The position numbers and the translations under genes were made by a program. Positions 36,804 to 46,377 of a DNA stretch of 64,000 nucleotides are shown here, in pieces. This DNA comes from Spirosoma agri (lineage in GTDB: Bacteria > Bacteroidota > Bacteroidia > Cytophagales > Spirosomataceae). The notes below the pieces were generated by a model. That model saw only the letters and a list, made by a program, of their open reading frames with translations, ran no database searches and was not told the origin of the DNA. Every line of letters starts with the position of its first letter. The first letter of the stretch is position 1. The DNA is taken from assembly GCF_010747415.1 (NCBI RefSeq), contig NZ_JAAGNZ010000001.1:186001-250000 (forward strand), written 5' to 3'.

Positions 36804-36891
36804 CGACCTGATTTGTGAAAGGTGCCTACTGTGAACTTACCGGCCCTTTCCTGCTGTTTTAGAATCAAATAACTCTCAGTATAACAAGCTA

Positions 36892-39009
36892 ATGGCTCGC
36901 GATTTAAATTTCACGAGAAACATCGGTATCGCTGCTCACATTGACGCAGGTAAAACGACCACAACCGAACGAATTCTCTATTACGCCGGAGTAAGCCACA
37001 AAATTGGTGAGGTTCACGATGGTGCTGCTACGATGGACTGGATGGAGCAGGAGCAGGAGCGTGGTATCACGATCACTTCTGCTGCTACGACTGTTGACTG
37101 GACGTACCGCGAAAATAAGTACCACATCAACATCATCGATACGCCAGGTCACGTTGACTTCACCGTTGAAGTGAACCGTTCGTTGCGCGTTCTTGATGGC
37201 CTGGTGTTTCTTTTCAGTGCCGTTGATGGCGTTGAACCACAGTCGGAAACCAACTGGCGTCTGGCTAACAACTACAACGTTGCTCGTTTAGGCTTCGTAA
37301 ACAAAATGGACCGCTCTGGTGCCGACTTCCTGAACGTGTGCAAGCAGGTGAAGGAAATGTTGGGTAGCTACGCTGTCCCCCTTCAGTTGCCAATCGGCGA
37401 AGAAGAAAACTTCAAAGGTGTTGTTGACCTCGTTAACTTCCGCGGTATTCAGTGGAACGAAGATGATAAAGGTATGACGTTCCAAGAGGTCCCTATTCCG
37501 GCTGATATGTTGGAAGAAGCTACCGAATGGCGCGAGAAACTGCTTGAAGCCGTTGCCGAATTTGACGATTCGCTGATGGAGAAGTATTTTGAAGATCCCG
37601 AATCAATCTCGGAAGACGAAATTCTGGCGGCTCTGCGTAAAGCAACGATCGCTATGAAAGTTGTTCCGATGCTTTGCGGTTCATCGTTCAAAAACAAGGG
37701 TGTTCAAACCATGCTCGATTACGTGATGGCATTGTTGCCATCACCAATGGACAAGGAAAGCATCAAAGGAACGAACCCAAACACGGGTGAAGAGATTTCT
37801 CGGAAACCATCGTCGTCTGAGCCGTTCTCTGCCTTGGCGTTCAAAATTGCAACGGATCCATACGTAGGTCGGTTATGTTTTGTACGTTCGTATTCAGGTG
37901 TTCTGGAGTCTGGTTCTTACATCTTGAATAACCGTTCGGGTAACAAAGAGCGGATTTCGCGGATTTTCCAGATGCACGCTAACAAACAGAATCAGATCGA
38001 GCGTCTGGAAGCGGGTGACATCGGTGCTGTAGTTGGTTTCAAGGATATCAAAACCGGCGATACGCTGTCGGATGAAAAGAACCCAATCGTTCTTGAATCG
38101 ATGGTATTCCCAGAGCCCGTTATTGGTTATGCGATCGAGCCTAAGAAATCGGCTGATCAGGATAACTTCTCGAAGGCGATTGGTAAACTGATTGAAGAAG
38201 ATCCAACCCTCAAAGTTGAGTCAAATGAAGAAACCGGCCAAACCATCATCCGTGGTATGGGCGAACTTCACCTCGAAATCATCATTGACCGTATGCGTCG
38301 TGAGTTCAAGGTAGAGGTGAACCAGGGTGCTCCACAGGTAGCTTACAAAGAGAAGCTAACTAAAAACGTTGAGCACCGTGAAGTATACAAGAAGCAGTCA
38401 GGTGGCCGTGGTAAATTTGCTGACATCGTATTTGAACTCGGACCACGTACCGAAGACGAAGCAGGTGTTATTCAGCCAGGCTTGGAGTTTGTAAACGGTA
38501 TCGTAGGTGGTGTTATTCCCCGTGAATTCATTCCTGCTGTACAGAAAGGCTTTGACGAATCGCTGAAAAACGGTCCGTTGGCTGGTTTCCCACTTCAAAG
38601 TATGCGGGTTCGGTTGTTCCATGGTTCGTACCACGATGTCGACTCCGATTCGCTATCTTTCGAAATGGCAGCTCGTCTTGGCTTCCGTGAAGCAGCCCGT
38701 CAGGCTGGTCCGAAATTGCTCGAACCAATCATGGCGGTTGAGGTACTAACTCCAGAGGAATACACCGGTCCGATTACAGGTGACTTGAATCGTCGTCGGG
38801 GTGTGATGAAAGGTATGGATACGAAAGCCGGATCACAGGTGATCAAAGCCGACGTTCCGCTTTCTGAATTGTTTGGTTACGTAACTGATCTGCGTACAAT
38901 GTCTTCTGGTCGTGCTACAGCGAACCTGACGTTTGCGCACTATGAAGTTGTTCCTCAGAACATTTCTGATACAGTTGTTGCCAAAGAAAAAGGTACAGTG
39001 AAGGCGTAA
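36892..39009 (+). CDS. fusA: Elongation factor G
   Basis: A 705-residue GTPase that drives ribosomal translocation. G1 is AHIDAGKT (15-22), the switch region has [12 protein letters not shown]3 is DTPGH and G4 is NKMD; domains II-V are complete. Unlike the common rpsL-rpsG-fusA order, fusA here has its own promoter and is preceded by the S24 repressor gene. A hairpin separates it from rpsJ. Confidence 0.98.
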   Translation: MARDLNFTRNIGIAAHIDAGKTTTTERILYYAGVSHKIGEVHDGAATMDWMEQEQERGITITSAATTVDWTYRENKYHINIIDTPGHVDFTVEVNRSLRVLDGLVFLFSAVDGVEPQSETNWRLANNYNVARLGFVNKMDRSGADFLNVCKQVKEMLGSYAVPLQLPIGEEENFKGVVDLVNFRGIQWNEDDKGMTFQEVPIPADMLEEATEWREKLLEAVAEFDDSLMEKYFEDPESISEDEILAALRKATIAMKVVPMLCGSSFKNKGVQTMLDYVMALLPSPMDKESIKGTNPNTGEEISRKPSSSEPFSALAFKIATDPYVGRLCFVRSYSGVLESGSYILNNRSGNKERISRIFQMHANKQNQIERLEAGDIGAVVGFKDIKTGDTLSDEKNPIVLESMVFPEPVIGYAIEPKKSADQDNFSKAIGKLIEEDPTLKVESNEETGQTIIRGMGELHLEIIIDRMRREFKVEVNQGAPQVAYKEKLTKNVEHREVYKKQSGGRGKFADIVFELGPRTEDEAGVIQPGLEFVNGIVGGVIPREFIPAVQKGFDESLKNGPLAGFPLQSMRVRLFHGSYHDVDSDSLSFEMAARLGFREAARQAGPKLLEPIMAVEVLTPEEYTGPITGDLNRRRGVMKGMDTKAGSQVIKADVPLSELFGYVTDLRTMSSGRATANLTFAHYEVVPQNISDTVVAKEKGTVKA

Positions 39010-39022
39010 GCCTATTCGATAT

Positions 39023-39060
39023 TGGGCAGTAAGTCAATCATGGCTTGCTGCCCATTTTTT
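39023..39060 (+). terminator. Hairpin terminator between fusA and rpsJ
   Basis: TGGGCAGTAAG (39023-39033) and CTTGCTGCCCA (39044-39054) pair and are followed by six T. rpsJ lies 66 nt downstream, so it may be a partial terminator. Confidence 0.7.
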
Positions 39061-39125
39061 GTGCTGTCGGAGTAAATGGTTCTTTCGGCAGTATTCTTCA
39101 TAAACACATAACGAACCACAACACA

Positions 39126-39431
39126 ATGAGCCAAAAAATTCGCATTAAGCTAAAGTCGTTCGACCACATGCTGGTTGACAAATCGGCCGAGAAAATTGTA
39201 AAGGCTGTAAAATCGACGGGTGCTATCGTAAGTGGTCCAATCCCACTGCCGACAGACAAAGAGATTTACACCGTACTGCGGTCGCCCCACGTTAACAAAA
39301 AAGCGCGGGAGCAATTCCAGCTTTGCACCTACAAGAGGCTAGTAGACATCTACAGCAGCAGCGCAAAAACGGTTGATGCGTTGATGAAACTCGAATTGCC
39401 GAGTGGTGTTGATGTAGAGATCAAAGTCTAA
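39126..39431 (+). CDS. rpsJ: Ribosomal protein S10
   Basis: A 101-residue S10 ([25 protein letters not shown]). The ATG at 39126 is the canonical start; the upstream extension to 39045 runs into the fusA hairpin. S10 is also the NusE partner of NusG. It is separated from rplC by a 445-nt gap with a terminator and a new promoter. Confidence 0.97.
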   Translation: MSQKIRIKLKSFDHMLVDKSAEKIVKAVKSTGAIVSGPIPLPTDKEIYTVLRSPHVNKKAREQFQLCTYKRLVDIYSSSAKTVDALMKLELPSGVDVEIKV

Positions 39432-39454
39432 CGATTTTTTGCCAAAGGCTTACT

Positions 39455-39494
39455 GCCGTCAGTTCGAGACACAAGTGTTTTGAATTGGCGGCAT
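39455..39494 (+). terminator. Hairpin after rpsJ
   Basis: TGCCGtCAgTTC (39455-39466) pairs with GAATTGGCGGCA (39483-39494), followed by TTTTAT. Confidence 0.6.
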
Positions 39495-39582
39495 TTTATA
39501 TTAATGGCTTAGTTAGCTAATGAATTGTTTTTTATTCCGAAAATAGTTTGAAATAGTAGTTTTATTTATGTAAAATATTTTC

Positions 39583-39590
39583 TACTTTTG
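39583..39590 (+). promoter_or_regulatory. Promoter P1 -7 element of the rplC operon
   Basis: TACTTTTG, a perfect -7 match, in an A/T-rich stretch with TTTATT about 16 nt upstream. It would give an RNA leader of roughly 280 nt. Confidence 0.6.
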
Positions 39591-39712
39591 CACTCCCAAA
39601 CTCGGAATATTGAGGCAGTGACATACGAGGGTGAAGGTCCGCTACTGGTGGAAACCACATCTGACTTTTTAGCAAGCAAACCTTGTAACACATGGTTTTG
39701 TCTGCTGCTTAA

Positions 39713-39742
39713 GGTCAGGTGCAACGCGCCCGTCCTTTTTTT
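39713..39742 (+). promoter_or_regulatory. Attenuator-like hairpin in the rplC leader
   Basis: GGTCAGGTGC (39713-39722) pairs with GCGCCCGTCC (39726-39735) at 8 of 10 positions, counting one G-U, followed by seven T. Upstream, AGCAagCAAACC and GGTTTTGtcTGCT (about 39671-39706) form a further stem. Together they look like an intrinsic terminator inside a ribosomal protein leader. Confidence 0.55.
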
Positions 39743-39797
39743 ATGTCATTTTGGGTCTGACTGTTAAGCACATATAGGATTAATCTGACTATTTGCT

Positions 39798-39805
39798 TAC
39801 CTTTG
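39798..39805 (+). promoter_or_regulatory. Promoter P2 -7 element of the rplC operon
   Basis: TACCTTTG lies 71 nt before the rplC ATG, downstream of the attenuator-like hairpin, so it would bypass it. Confidence 0.5.
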
Positions 39806-39876
39806 CGGCCCGATTCAGAAAGTCTGATGCGGGAAATAATACCTATTTTTTACCTGCTTACTTTAAACAAACACAA

Positions 39877-40497
39877 ATGTCTGGTTTAATTGGCAAGAAA
39901 ATCGGGATGACCAGCGTGTACAATGCGGACGGGCAGGCTCTGGCATGTACAGTGATTGAGACGGGTCCCTGTGTCGTAACTCAAGTCCGTAGCGTCGAGA
40001 AAGATGGCTACACGGCTGTGCAACTAGGTTTCGGCGACAAGAAAGAAAAGCACACCAACAAGCCTGAGATGGGCCACTTCAAAAAAGCTGGCACTACACC
40101 AAAGCGTAAACTCGTTGAATTCAAAGAATTCACGCAGGAGTTTAATCTCGGTGATACACTCACGGCAGTCGACGTATTTGGCGAAGGTGATTTCGTTGAT
40201 GTAGTCGGAACAGCCAAAGGACGCGGTTTTCAAGGCGTTGTAAAACGGCATGGATTCGGCGGTGTCGGTGGCCAGACGCACGGTCAGCATAACCGGGGTC
40301 GTCACCCAGGTTCGATTGGTGCCTGCTCATTCCCTTCACGGGTATTTAAAGGTCTGCGCATGGCAGGCCGTATGGGTGGCAACCGCGTTAAGGTTCAAAA
40401 CCTGCGTGTTCTGCGCATTTTGCCTGAGCAAAACTTGCTCGTTGTTAGCGGTTCGATTCCTGGAGCCAAAAATTCATACGTTATTATCGAGAAGTAG
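39877..40497 (+). CDS. rplC: Ribosomal protein L3
   Basis: A 206-residue L3 ([49 protein letters not shown]). The ATG at 39877 is the standard start. It is the first gene of a dense ribosomal protein run and begins 3 nt before rplD. Confidence 0.97.
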   Translation: MSGLIGKKIGMTSVYNADGQALACTVIETGPCVVTQVRSVEKDGYTAVQLGFGDKKEKHTNKPEMGHFKKAGTTPKRKLVEFKEFTQEFNLGDTLTAVDVFGEGDFVDVVGTAKGRGFQGVVKRHGFGGVGGQTHGQHNRGRHPGSIGACSFPSRVFKGLRMAGRMGGNRVKVQNLRVLRILPEQNLLVVSGSIPGAKNSYVIIEK

Positions 40498-40500
40498 GTC

Positions 40501-41130
40501 ATGGAAGTAATCGTATATAACAGCAAGGGCGAAGACACAGGCAAAAAGGTCACCCTTCCGGAGGAGGTTTTCGGGATTGAACCGAACCAACACGCGATTT
40601 ACCTCGACGTGAAACAATACCTGGCCAATCAGCGTCAGGGAACGCACAAAGCGAAAGAGCGTGCTGAAAATGCGCACTCAACTCGCAAATTGAAGAAGCA
40701 AAAAGGTACAGGTGGTGCTCGCGCCGGTAGCGCTAAGTCGCCTGTGTTCGTTGGTGGTGGCACAATTTTCGGACCACGTCCACGTGACTATAGCTTCAAA
40801 CTGAACAAAAAAGTGAAATCGCTGGCTCGCAAATCGGCACTTGCTGCTAAAGCGCAGGCTAATAACATTTCGGTTATTGACAGCATCACGATAGACGCAC
40901 CACGCACGAAAGATTACATCCAGTTCCTGACCGACCTGAATGTAACGGGCCGCAAAACGCTGCTTATCCTGCCAGACGTGAATCTAAACGTTGTCTTGTC
41001 GAGCCGGAACGTACAGAAAGCAAAAGTAATGACTGCTTCGCAGGTGAATACCTATGATCTGGTCAACGCTGACCGGTTGCTGATTAGCGAAGAAGCTTTG
41101 TCAACCATCCAAACGCTGTTCGACAAATAA
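40501..41130 (+). CDS. rplD: Ribosomal protein L4
   Basis: A 209-residue L4 with the extended loop KQKGTGGARAGSAKSPVFVGGGTIFGPRPRDYSF. In Escherichia coli L4 also represses the S10 operon through its leader; whether it acts on the structured leader here is unknown. Confidence 0.97.
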   Translation: MEVIVYNSKGEDTGKKVTLPEEVFGIEPNQHAIYLDVKQYLANQRQGTHKAKERAENAHSTRKLKKQKGTGGARAGSAKSPVFVGGGTIFGPRPRDYSFKLNKKVKSLARKSALAAKAQANNISVIDSITIDAPRTKDYIQFLTDLNVTGRKTLLILPDVNLNVVLSSRNVQKAKVMTASQVNTYDLVNADRLLISEEALSTIQTLFDK

Positions 41131-41132
41131 TC

Positions 41133-41420
41133 ATGAGCGTACTGAAACGACCAATCGTCACCGAAAAAATGACGGGCCTTAACAAGCAGGGGAAGTATGC
41201 TTTTGAGGTTGAATTGAAAGCGAATAAACTTGAAATCGTTAAAGCTGTCGAGAAATTGTACGGCGTAAACGTTGAAGCTGTTCACACGATGCGTTCGCTT
41301 GGTAAAAAGCGTAGCAAAAATATTAACGGGCGCGTTGTAACGGGCAAAACCCCAACTACCAAGAAAGCAATCGTTACGGTTGCAGAAGGCGAAGTAATCG
41401 ATATTTACGCTGACCTGTAA
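41133..41420 (+). CDS. rplW: Ribosomal protein L23
   Basis: A 95-residue L23 (VLKRPIVTEKMTGLNKQGKYAFEVELKANK). It lies at the polypeptide exit and docks trigger factor and SRP. It starts 2 nt after rplD. Confidence 0.96.
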   Translation: MSVLKRPIVTEKMTGLNKQGKYAFEVELKANKLEIVKAVEKLYGVNVEAVHTMRSLGKKRSKNINGRVVTGKTPTTKKAIVTVAEGEVIDIYADL

Positions 41421-41450
41421 ACCGGGCGTTGCCCTACCAATTAATCAGTC

Positions 41451-42275
41451 ATGGGAGTTAAAAAACTAAGACCAATAACGCCGAGTACACGTTTTCGCGT
41501 GGCACCCGACTTTGCGGAAATAACGACCTCCAAGCCGGAAAAAAGCCTGCTGGAGCCCCTAAAGAGAACCGGTGGCCGGAACAATGAAGGTCACCGCACT
41601 ATGCGCTACATTGGAGGAGGTCATAAGCGGCATTACCGTATCATTGACTTCAAGCGCGATAAAGTCGGCCAGACTGCCGAAGTTTTGACTGTAGAATACG
41701 ATCCAAACCGTTCTGCCCGCATTTCGCTGGTTCAGTACGCTGATGGCGAAAAGCGATATATCATCGCACCTCAGGGTATTACGGTTGGCCAGACGATCCA
41801 GTCTGGCGCAGGTTCTACCCCCGATGTGGGCAATGCGATGCCATTAGCGTCAATGCCGATTGGTACTATTGTTCACAACATCGAACTGACACCTGGAAAA
41901 GGTGGTGCAATGGCCCGCTCTGCTGGTACATACGCTCAGTTAGTTGGTCGTGAGGACAAGTACGCGATCCTACGTCTGCCTTCGGGCGAAACCCGCCGGG
42001 TTTTAAGCGCAGGTATGGCAACGGTTGGTTCGGTCTCTAACCCGGATCACATGAACGTTGTTGTGGGTAAGGCTGGCCGTAACCGTTGGTTAGGTCGTCG
42101 TCCACGAGTTCGCGCTGTGGTGATGAACCCTGTCGATCACCCGATGGGTGGTGGCGAAGGCCGGGCATCCGGTGGTCACCCACGCTCGCGCAATGGCCAG
42201 TTCGCTAAGGGTCAGAAGACCCGTAATAAGAACAAGGCATCAGAAAGCATGATTATTAGCCGACGCAAAAAGTAA
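41451..42275 (+). CDS. rplB: Ribosomal protein L2
   Basis: A 274-residue L2 with the conserved peptidyl-transferase-region segment [21 protein letters not shown] near residues 225-245. It is followed by rpsS after 9 nt. Confidence 0.97.
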   Translation: MGVKKLRPITPSTRFRVAPDFAEITTSKPEKSLLEPLKRTGGRNNEGHRTMRYIGGGHKRHYRIIDFKRDKVGQTAEVLTVEYDPNRSARISLVQYADGEKRYIIAPQGITVGQTIQSGAGSTPDVGNAMPLASMPIGTIVHNIELTPGKGGAMARSAGTYAQLVGREDKYAILRLPSGETRRVLSAGMATVGSVSNPDHMNVVVGKAGRNRWLGRRPRVRAVVMNPVDHPMGGGEGRASGGHPRSRNGQFAKGQKTRNKNKASESMIISRRKK

Positions 42276-42284
42276 CAGATACTA

Positions 42285-42563
42285 ATGGCACGTTCACTCA
42301 AAAAAGGCCCATATATTGATTTTCGTCTGGACAATAAAGTTCAAACGCAAAATGACTCGGGCAAGAAATCGGTCATCAAAACCTGGTCGCGTCGTTCAAT
42401 GATTTCGCCGGATTTCGTAGGCCACACGTTTGCTGTGCACAACGGCAATAAATTTATCCCGGTCTACGTAACGGAAAACATGGTAGGCCACAAGCTCGGT
42501 GAGTTTTCTCCGACACGCAACTTCCGGGGTCACACCGCAAAGAAAGACAAGGGCAAACGATAA
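42285..42563 (+). CDS. rpsS: Ribosomal protein S19
   Basis: A 92-residue S19 ([43 protein letters not shown]). It is followed by a heptad-type intergenic hairpin. Confidence 0.97.
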   Translation: MARSLKKGPYIDFRLDNKVQTQNDSGKKSVIKTWSRRSMISPDFVGHTFAVHNGNKFIPVYVTENMVGHKLGEFSPTRNFRGHTAKKDKGKR

Positions 42564-42572
42564 GCTGTTCGC

Positions 42573-42635
42573 CGTTTATGGATTGTAGGTACTAACAAAC
42601 TATAAATCATAAACGACAAACCACAAACTGAAAAC
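42573..42635 (+). repeat. Heptad inverted repeat, rpsS-rplV
   Basis: CGTTTATGGATTGTAG (42573-42588) pairs with CTATAAATCATAAACG (42600-42615): 13 identities and 2 G-U pairs of 16. From 42600 the sequence reads as five 7-nt words CTATAAA, TCATAAA, CGACAAA, CCACAAA, CTGAAAA, then C and the rplV ATG. Confidence 0.85.
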
Positions 42636-43028
42636 ATGGAAGCAGTAGCAAGACTTAGAGATGTGCCCACGTCGCCCCGTAAGATGCGGTTAATCGCCGA
42701 TCTGATTCGTGGTCAGCGCGTTAGCCGGGCGTTGGGTCTGTTAAAATATCAGCCGCAAGCCGGTGCCGCCGTATTGCAGAAAGTGCTGTTGTCGGCAGTT
42801 GCCAACTGGCAGCAAAAGAATGGAGATGAGCGTATTGAAGATGCTGATCTCTATGTAAAAACGATCTTTGTAGACGGTGGTCCAATGCTGAAGCGTCTGC
42901 GCCCGGCTCCTCAGGGCCGTGGTCACCGGATTCGGAAGCGGTCGAACCATATCACGATTGTGATAGACAGCGCTGCTCAGCCGGTATTAGGTCAGGCAGA
43001 AGTAGAAACCCCAGAAAACGAGAACTAA
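42636..43028 (+). CDS. rplV: Ribosomal protein L22
   Basis: A 130-residue L22 ([45 protein letters not shown]). It lines the exit tunnel. The start follows directly on the heptad repeat. Confidence 0.97.
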   Translation: MEAVARLRDVPTSPRKMRLIADLIRGQRVSRALGLLKYQPQAGAAVLQKVLLSAVANWQQKNGDERIEDADLYVKTIFVDGGPMLKRLRPAPQGRGHRIRKRSNHITIVIDSAAQPVLGQAEVETPENEN

Positions 43029-43031
43029 GAA

Positions 43032-43946
43032 ATGGGACAAAAAATTAATCCAGTTGGCCTACGACTTGGTATTGTTCGGGGCTGGGAATCGAGCTGGTAC
43101 GGTGGTAAAGAGTTTGCGGAAAAGCTCGTTGAAGACGAAAAAATCCGTAAGTACGTTGCAGCCCGTATTCCGAAAGGAGCCATCGCACGCGTGGTTATCG
43201 AACGTACACTGAAGCGTGTTACATTAACAATTCACACAGCCCGTCCGGGTATTGTAATCGGCAAAGGTGGTGGAGAGGTCGATAAGATCAAAGAAGAATT
43301 GAAGAAGGTAACCGGTAAGGACGTTCAGATCAATATCTTCGAAATCAAACGGCCTGAAATTGATGCTAAACTAGTTGGTGAGGCTATCGCTCAGCAATTA
43401 CAAGCGCGTATTTCGTTCCGTCGTGCCATGAAGCAAGCCATCCAGTCAGCAATGCGGGTGGGTGCTCAAGGAATCAAAGTAAAAGTATCAGGTCGTTTAG
43501 GTGGTGCAGAAATTGCCCGCTCGGAACAGTATAAAGAAGGACGTGTTCCTCTTCACACGCTCCGTGCTGACATCGACTATGCTATTTCAGAAGCACAAAC
43601 CGTCTATGGTAAAATCGGCATTAAAGTGTGGATTTTTAAAGGCGAAGTGTATGGCAAACGTGATCTGTCGCCGGCGGCTATGATGAGCCAGGCACAGGCA
43701 GGAGAGCGTAGCGCTGGTGCAAATGACCGTGGTGATCGTCGTGGTCCACGTGGAGACCGTGATGGTAACGAACGTGGTGGCCGTAACCGGAATGACCGTG
43801 GCGGCAACGACCGTGGTGGTAATCGCGGTGGCGGTGGTGGCCAGGGCGGAAATCGTGGTGGCCAAGGTGGTCAGGGCGGTAACCGTGGTGGCGGTGGTGG
43901 CCAAGGTGGCAATCGCGCTGGTGGCGGTGGAGGACCAAGACGATAA
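43032..43946 (+). CDS. rpsC: Ribosomal protein S3 with RGG-like C-terminal tail
   Basis: A 304-residue protein. Residues 1-220 are a normal S3 with the KH domain motif [12 protein letters not shown] and the conserved [12 protein letters not shown]. Residues 225-304 form an unusual tail of Arg, Asp, Asn, Gly and Gln with RGG, GGNR and GGQGG repeats. S3 is commonly 210-240 residues. The tail is in frame and uninterrupted, and its DNA repeats make it prone to length change. RGG-like tails bind RNA in other proteins, so an mRNA-entry role is possible but not shown. Confidence 0.95.
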   Translation: MGQKINPVGLRLGIVRGWESSWYGGKEFAEKLVEDEKIRKYVAARIPKGAIARVVIERTLKRVTLTIHTARPGIVIGKGGGEVDKIKEELKKVTGKDVQINIFEIKRPEIDAKLVGEAIAQQLQARISFRRAMKQAIQSAMRVGAQGIKVKVSGRLGGAEIARSEQYKEGRVPLHTLRADIDYAISEAQTVYGKIGIKVWIFKGEVYGKRDLSPAAMMSQAQAGERSAGANDRGDRRGPRGDRDGNERGGRNRNDRGGNDRGGNRGGGGGQGGNRGGQGGQGGNRGGGGGQGGNRAGGGGGPRR

Positions 43947-43972
43947 AATCAGCCAGATAGTCAATCAGTCGG

Positions 43973-44024
43973 TCAGTTAGTAAGTGTACTGTTCGACTGA
44001 CCAGCTGTCAAACTGACTAACTGA
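43973..44024 (+). repeat. Intergenic inverted repeat, rpsC-rplP
   Basis: TCAGTTAGTaAGT (43973-43985) pairs with ACTgACTAACTGA (44012-44024), 12 of 13. GGTCAGT (43971-43977) can pair with ACTGACC (43996-44002) instead, giving alternative folds. The words are AGTC-based. Confidence 0.65.
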
Positions 44025-44033
44025 TATTGAGCT

Positions 44034-44462
44034 ATGTTACAGCCAAAAAGAACAAAATTTCGCAAGCAGCATAAAGGACGGATTCCTGGCATCGCATCGC
44101 GCGGCCACGAAATAGCATTCGGCACGTTCGGTATTAAATCACTGGAACCAGGCCGGATAACTGCCCGTCAAATTGAAGCCGCTCGTATTTCAGTAACGCG
44201 GGCTATGAAACGCGAAGGCCAGGTTTGGATTCGTATTTTTCCCGATAAGCCAATCACCAAGAAGCCAGCCGAAGTACGGATGGGTAAAGGTAAGGGTGCA
44301 CCAGAATACTGGGTGGCTGTAGTAAAGCCCGGCACGATCATGTTTGAAGCAACGGGCGTTAGTCTGGAAACGGGTATGGAAGCCTTACGCTTAGCAGCTC
44401 AGAAACTGCCGGTTCGGACCAAATTTGTGGTCCGGCGTGATTACCAGGAGCAAGGCGCATAA
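44034..44462 (+). CDS. rplP: Ribosomal protein L16
   Basis: A 142-residue L16 ([60 protein letters not shown]). It is followed by rpmC after 22 nt. Confidence 0.97.
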   Translation: MLQPKRTKFRKQHKGRIPGIASRGHEIAFGTFGIKSLEPGRITARQIEAARISVTRAMKREGQVWIRIFPDKPITKKPAEVRMGKGKGAPEYWVAVVKPGTIMFEATGVSLETGMEALRLAAQKLPVRTKFVVRRDYQEQGA

Positions 44463-44484
44463 ACTCCCCTAAGCGACGAACAAA

Positions 44485-44679
44485 ATGAAAAAAGAAGACC
44501 TGAAAGGACTGTCGGCAGACGACCTGCGTAATGAACTTAACGCAGAAAAGGATCGCCTGCTGAAACTGAAGTTCGCTCATGCGGTATCTCCTGTTGAGAA
44601 CCCTATGCGCATCCGCGAGAGCCGGAAACGGATTGCTCGCCTGAATACTGAACTGACGGTTAAATCGCGGCAAGCCTAA
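44485..44679 (+). CDS. rpmC: Ribosomal protein L29
   Basis: A 64-residue L29 with the two-helix hairpin (LKGLSADDLRNELNAEKDRLLKLKFAHAVSPVENPMRIRESRKRIARLNTEL). It sits 12 nt before the extended rpsQ. Confidence 0.95.
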   Translation: MKKEDLKGLSADDLRNELNAEKDRLLKLKFAHAVSPVENPMRIRESRKRIARLNTELTVKSRQA

Positions 44680-44691
44680 TAAGATACGACG

Positions 44692-45063
44692 ATGGAAGAG
44701 CAACAAGCACCAGCACCGCAGGAAGAAGCAAACACTTCGGCGGTCGTAGCAACAGAACAGCCGCAGGCAGCCACTCAAGCAACACCTGCAACAGGTGATG
44801 CCACGGCGTCAGAGCGGAACGCTCGGAAAGAGCGTATCGGACGGGTGACAAGCAATAAAATGCAGAAAACGATCACTGTCGCTATTGAGCGTAAAGTGAA
44901 ACACCCATTGTATGGTAAGTTTCAGAACAAGACGAAGAAACTGACTGTACATGATGAGAAAAATGAGTGTGGTATCGGTGACACAGTTCGTGTTATGGAA
45001 ACTCGCCCATTGAGCAAGAACAAACGTTGGCGTTTAGTCGAAGTCATCGAAAAAGCGAAGTAA
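44692..45063 (+). CDS. rpsQ: Ribosomal protein S17 with N-terminal extension
   Basis: A 123-residue protein. Residues 41-123 are a normal S17 ([37 protein letters not shown]). The first 40 residues are an acidic Ala/Gln/Glu/Thr/Pro-rich, probably disordered segment not found in typical S17 (about 80-88 residues). The ATG at 44692 lies 12 nt after rpmC, and no later ATG precedes the core, so the extension is very likely translated. Confidence 0.93.
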   Translation: MEEQQAPAPQEEANTSAVVATEQPQAATQATPATGDATASERNARKERIGRVTSNKMQKTITVAIERKVKHPLYGKFQNKTKKLTVHDEKNECGIGDTVRVMETRPLSKNKRWRLVEVIEKAK

Positions 45064-45066
45064 GCC

Positions 45067-45435
45067 ATGGTACAGCAAGAATCTAGATTAGGTGTAGCCG
45101 ATAACAGTGGCGCGAAAGAAGTGCTGGTTATCCGCGTTCTGGGTGGTACGGGCAAGCGTTATGCATCGGTCGGTGACAAGATTGTCGTCACGGTGAAACA
45201 GGCTCTGTCATCCAGTAGTATGAAGAAGGGTACGGTATCGAAAGCCGTAGTCGTTCGGACGAAGAAGGAAATACGTCGCAAAGATGGGTCATACATCCGT
45301 TTTGAAGATAACGCGGCTGTGCTTCTTAACAACAACGATGAGCCTCGCGGCACCCGGATTTTCGGACCTGTGGCTCGCGAACTTCGTGAGAAGCAGTTTA
45401 TGAAAATCGTATCGTTAGCTCCAGAGGTATTGTAA
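45067..45435 (+). CDS. rplN: Ribosomal protein L14
   Basis: A 122-residue L14 ([55 protein letters not shown]), complete and typical. It is spaced 3 nt from both neighbours. Confidence 0.97.
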   Translation: MVQQESRLGVADNSGAKEVLVIRVLGGTGKRYASVGDKIVVTVKQALSSSSMKKGTVSKAVVVRTKKEIRRKDGSYIRFEDNAAVLLNNNDEPRGTRIFGPVARELREKQFMKIVSLAPEVL

Positions 45436-45438
45436 GCA

Positions 45439-45795
45439 ATGGAAAAGAAAATAACGCTGCCGAAACATAAATTCCACATCAAGACGGGTGATACCGTCCT
45501 CGTGATTGGTGGTAACTCGAAAGGCCTGCGCGGTGTAGTGAAAGAAGTAATTGTAGAGAAAGATCGTGCTCGGGTTGAGGGCGTCGCTATAATTACCAAA
45601 CACATGAAGCCAACAGCCTCTAGCCCGCAGGGAAGCCTGGAAAAAACGGAAGGTTCTGTTCACATCAGTAACTTGAAAGTGATCGATCCTGCCACCGGCG
45701 AACCAACCCGTACGGGCCGCAAGTTGAATGAAAAGGGCAAACTGCAACGGTTCTCGAAAAAGACCGGCAATTTTATCCCTGACGTCCGTAAATAA
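45439..45795 (+). CDS. rplX: Ribosomal protein L24
   Basis: A 118-residue L24 with the KOW motif (FHIKTGDTVLVIGGNSKGLRGVVKEV). It helps begin 50S assembly. Confidence 0.96.
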   Translation: MEKKITLPKHKFHIKTGDTVLVIGGNSKGLRGVVKEVIVEKDRARVEGVAIITKHMKPTASSPQGSLEKTEGSVHISNLKVIDPATGEPTRTGRKLNEKGKLQRFSKKTGNFIPDVRK

Positions 45796-45810
45796 TAAAG
45801 GTCTAAGAAA

Positions 45811-46368
45811 ATGGCAACGCCAAGACTGAAAGAAAAATATCTAAATGAGGTCGTGCCTCAGTTGAAAGATAAGTTCCAGTATAAGTCGGTTATGCAAGTA
45901 CCGCGCCTGAGCAAAATCGTTATCAACAAAGGGATCGGTGCCGCTGTCGCAGATAAAAAGCTGGTTGACGTAGGTGTCGAAGAACTAACGACCATCACGG
46001 GTCAGAAGGCCGTTCCGACTATGTCGAAAAAGGCCGTTTCTAACTTCAAACTACGGGAGAAAATGCCCATCGGCGCGAAGGTAACATTACGTGGTGAGCG
46101 GATGTATGAATTCATGGACCGGTTGACGACTGTATCGTTACCCCGCGTTCGTGACTTCAAAGGCATCAGCGATAAAGGATTTGATGGCCGTGGCAACTAC
46201 ACATTCGGTGTGCAGGAGCAGATCATCTTCCCTGAGATTAGCATTGACAAAGTAGCTCGGATTTCGGGAATGGATATCACTTTTGTGACGACTGCCGGTA
46301 CTGATACCGAAAGCTACGAATTGTTGAAATCATTGGGTATGCCGTTTGCAAACGCTAGCAAGAAATAA
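45811..46368 (+). CDS. rplE: Ribosomal protein L5
   Basis: A 185-residue L5 ([56 protein letters not shown]). It binds 5S rRNA. Confidence 0.97.
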   Translation: MATPRLKEKYLNEVVPQLKDKFQYKSVMQVPRLSKIVINKGIGAAVADKKLVDVGVEELTTITGQKAVPTMSKKAVSNFKLREKMPIGAKVTLRGERMYEFMDRLTTVSLPRVRDFKGISDKGFDGRGNYTFGVQEQIIFPEISIDKVARISGMDITFVTTAGTDTESYELLKSLGMPFANASKK

Positions 46369-46377
46369 CCGATAGAC

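Larger units (their letters stand above)
36491..36891. other. Intergenic region upstream of fusA
   Basis: No gene is seen. It contains the terminator at 36499-36549, the short palindromes TCTATCAGATAGA (36611-36623) and GGTTAACC (36636-36643), and the fusA promoter at 36773-36803. Confidence 0.5.
39432..39876 (+). other. Intergenic and leader region between rpsJ and rplC
   Basis: No gene is seen. In order it holds a hairpin after rpsJ (39455-39494), promoter P1 (39583-39590), a structured leader of about 200 nt that includes a T-run hairpin (39713-39742), and promoter P2 (39798-39805). The layout suggests that the ribosomal protein operon starts at rplC under its own control. Confidence 0.6.

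Noticed and set aside
43800-43935. Possible CRISPR-like or minisatellite array
   Set aside because: The repeats are irregular Gly/Arg/Gln codons inside rpsC with no uniform repeat-spacer pattern.
43587-43980. Several open frames on both strands over the S3 tail
   Set aside because: They are low-complexity (Thr/Ala, His/Arg or Val/Ala) readings of the GC-rich Gly repeat region in the wrong frame; the S3 frame explains the sequence.
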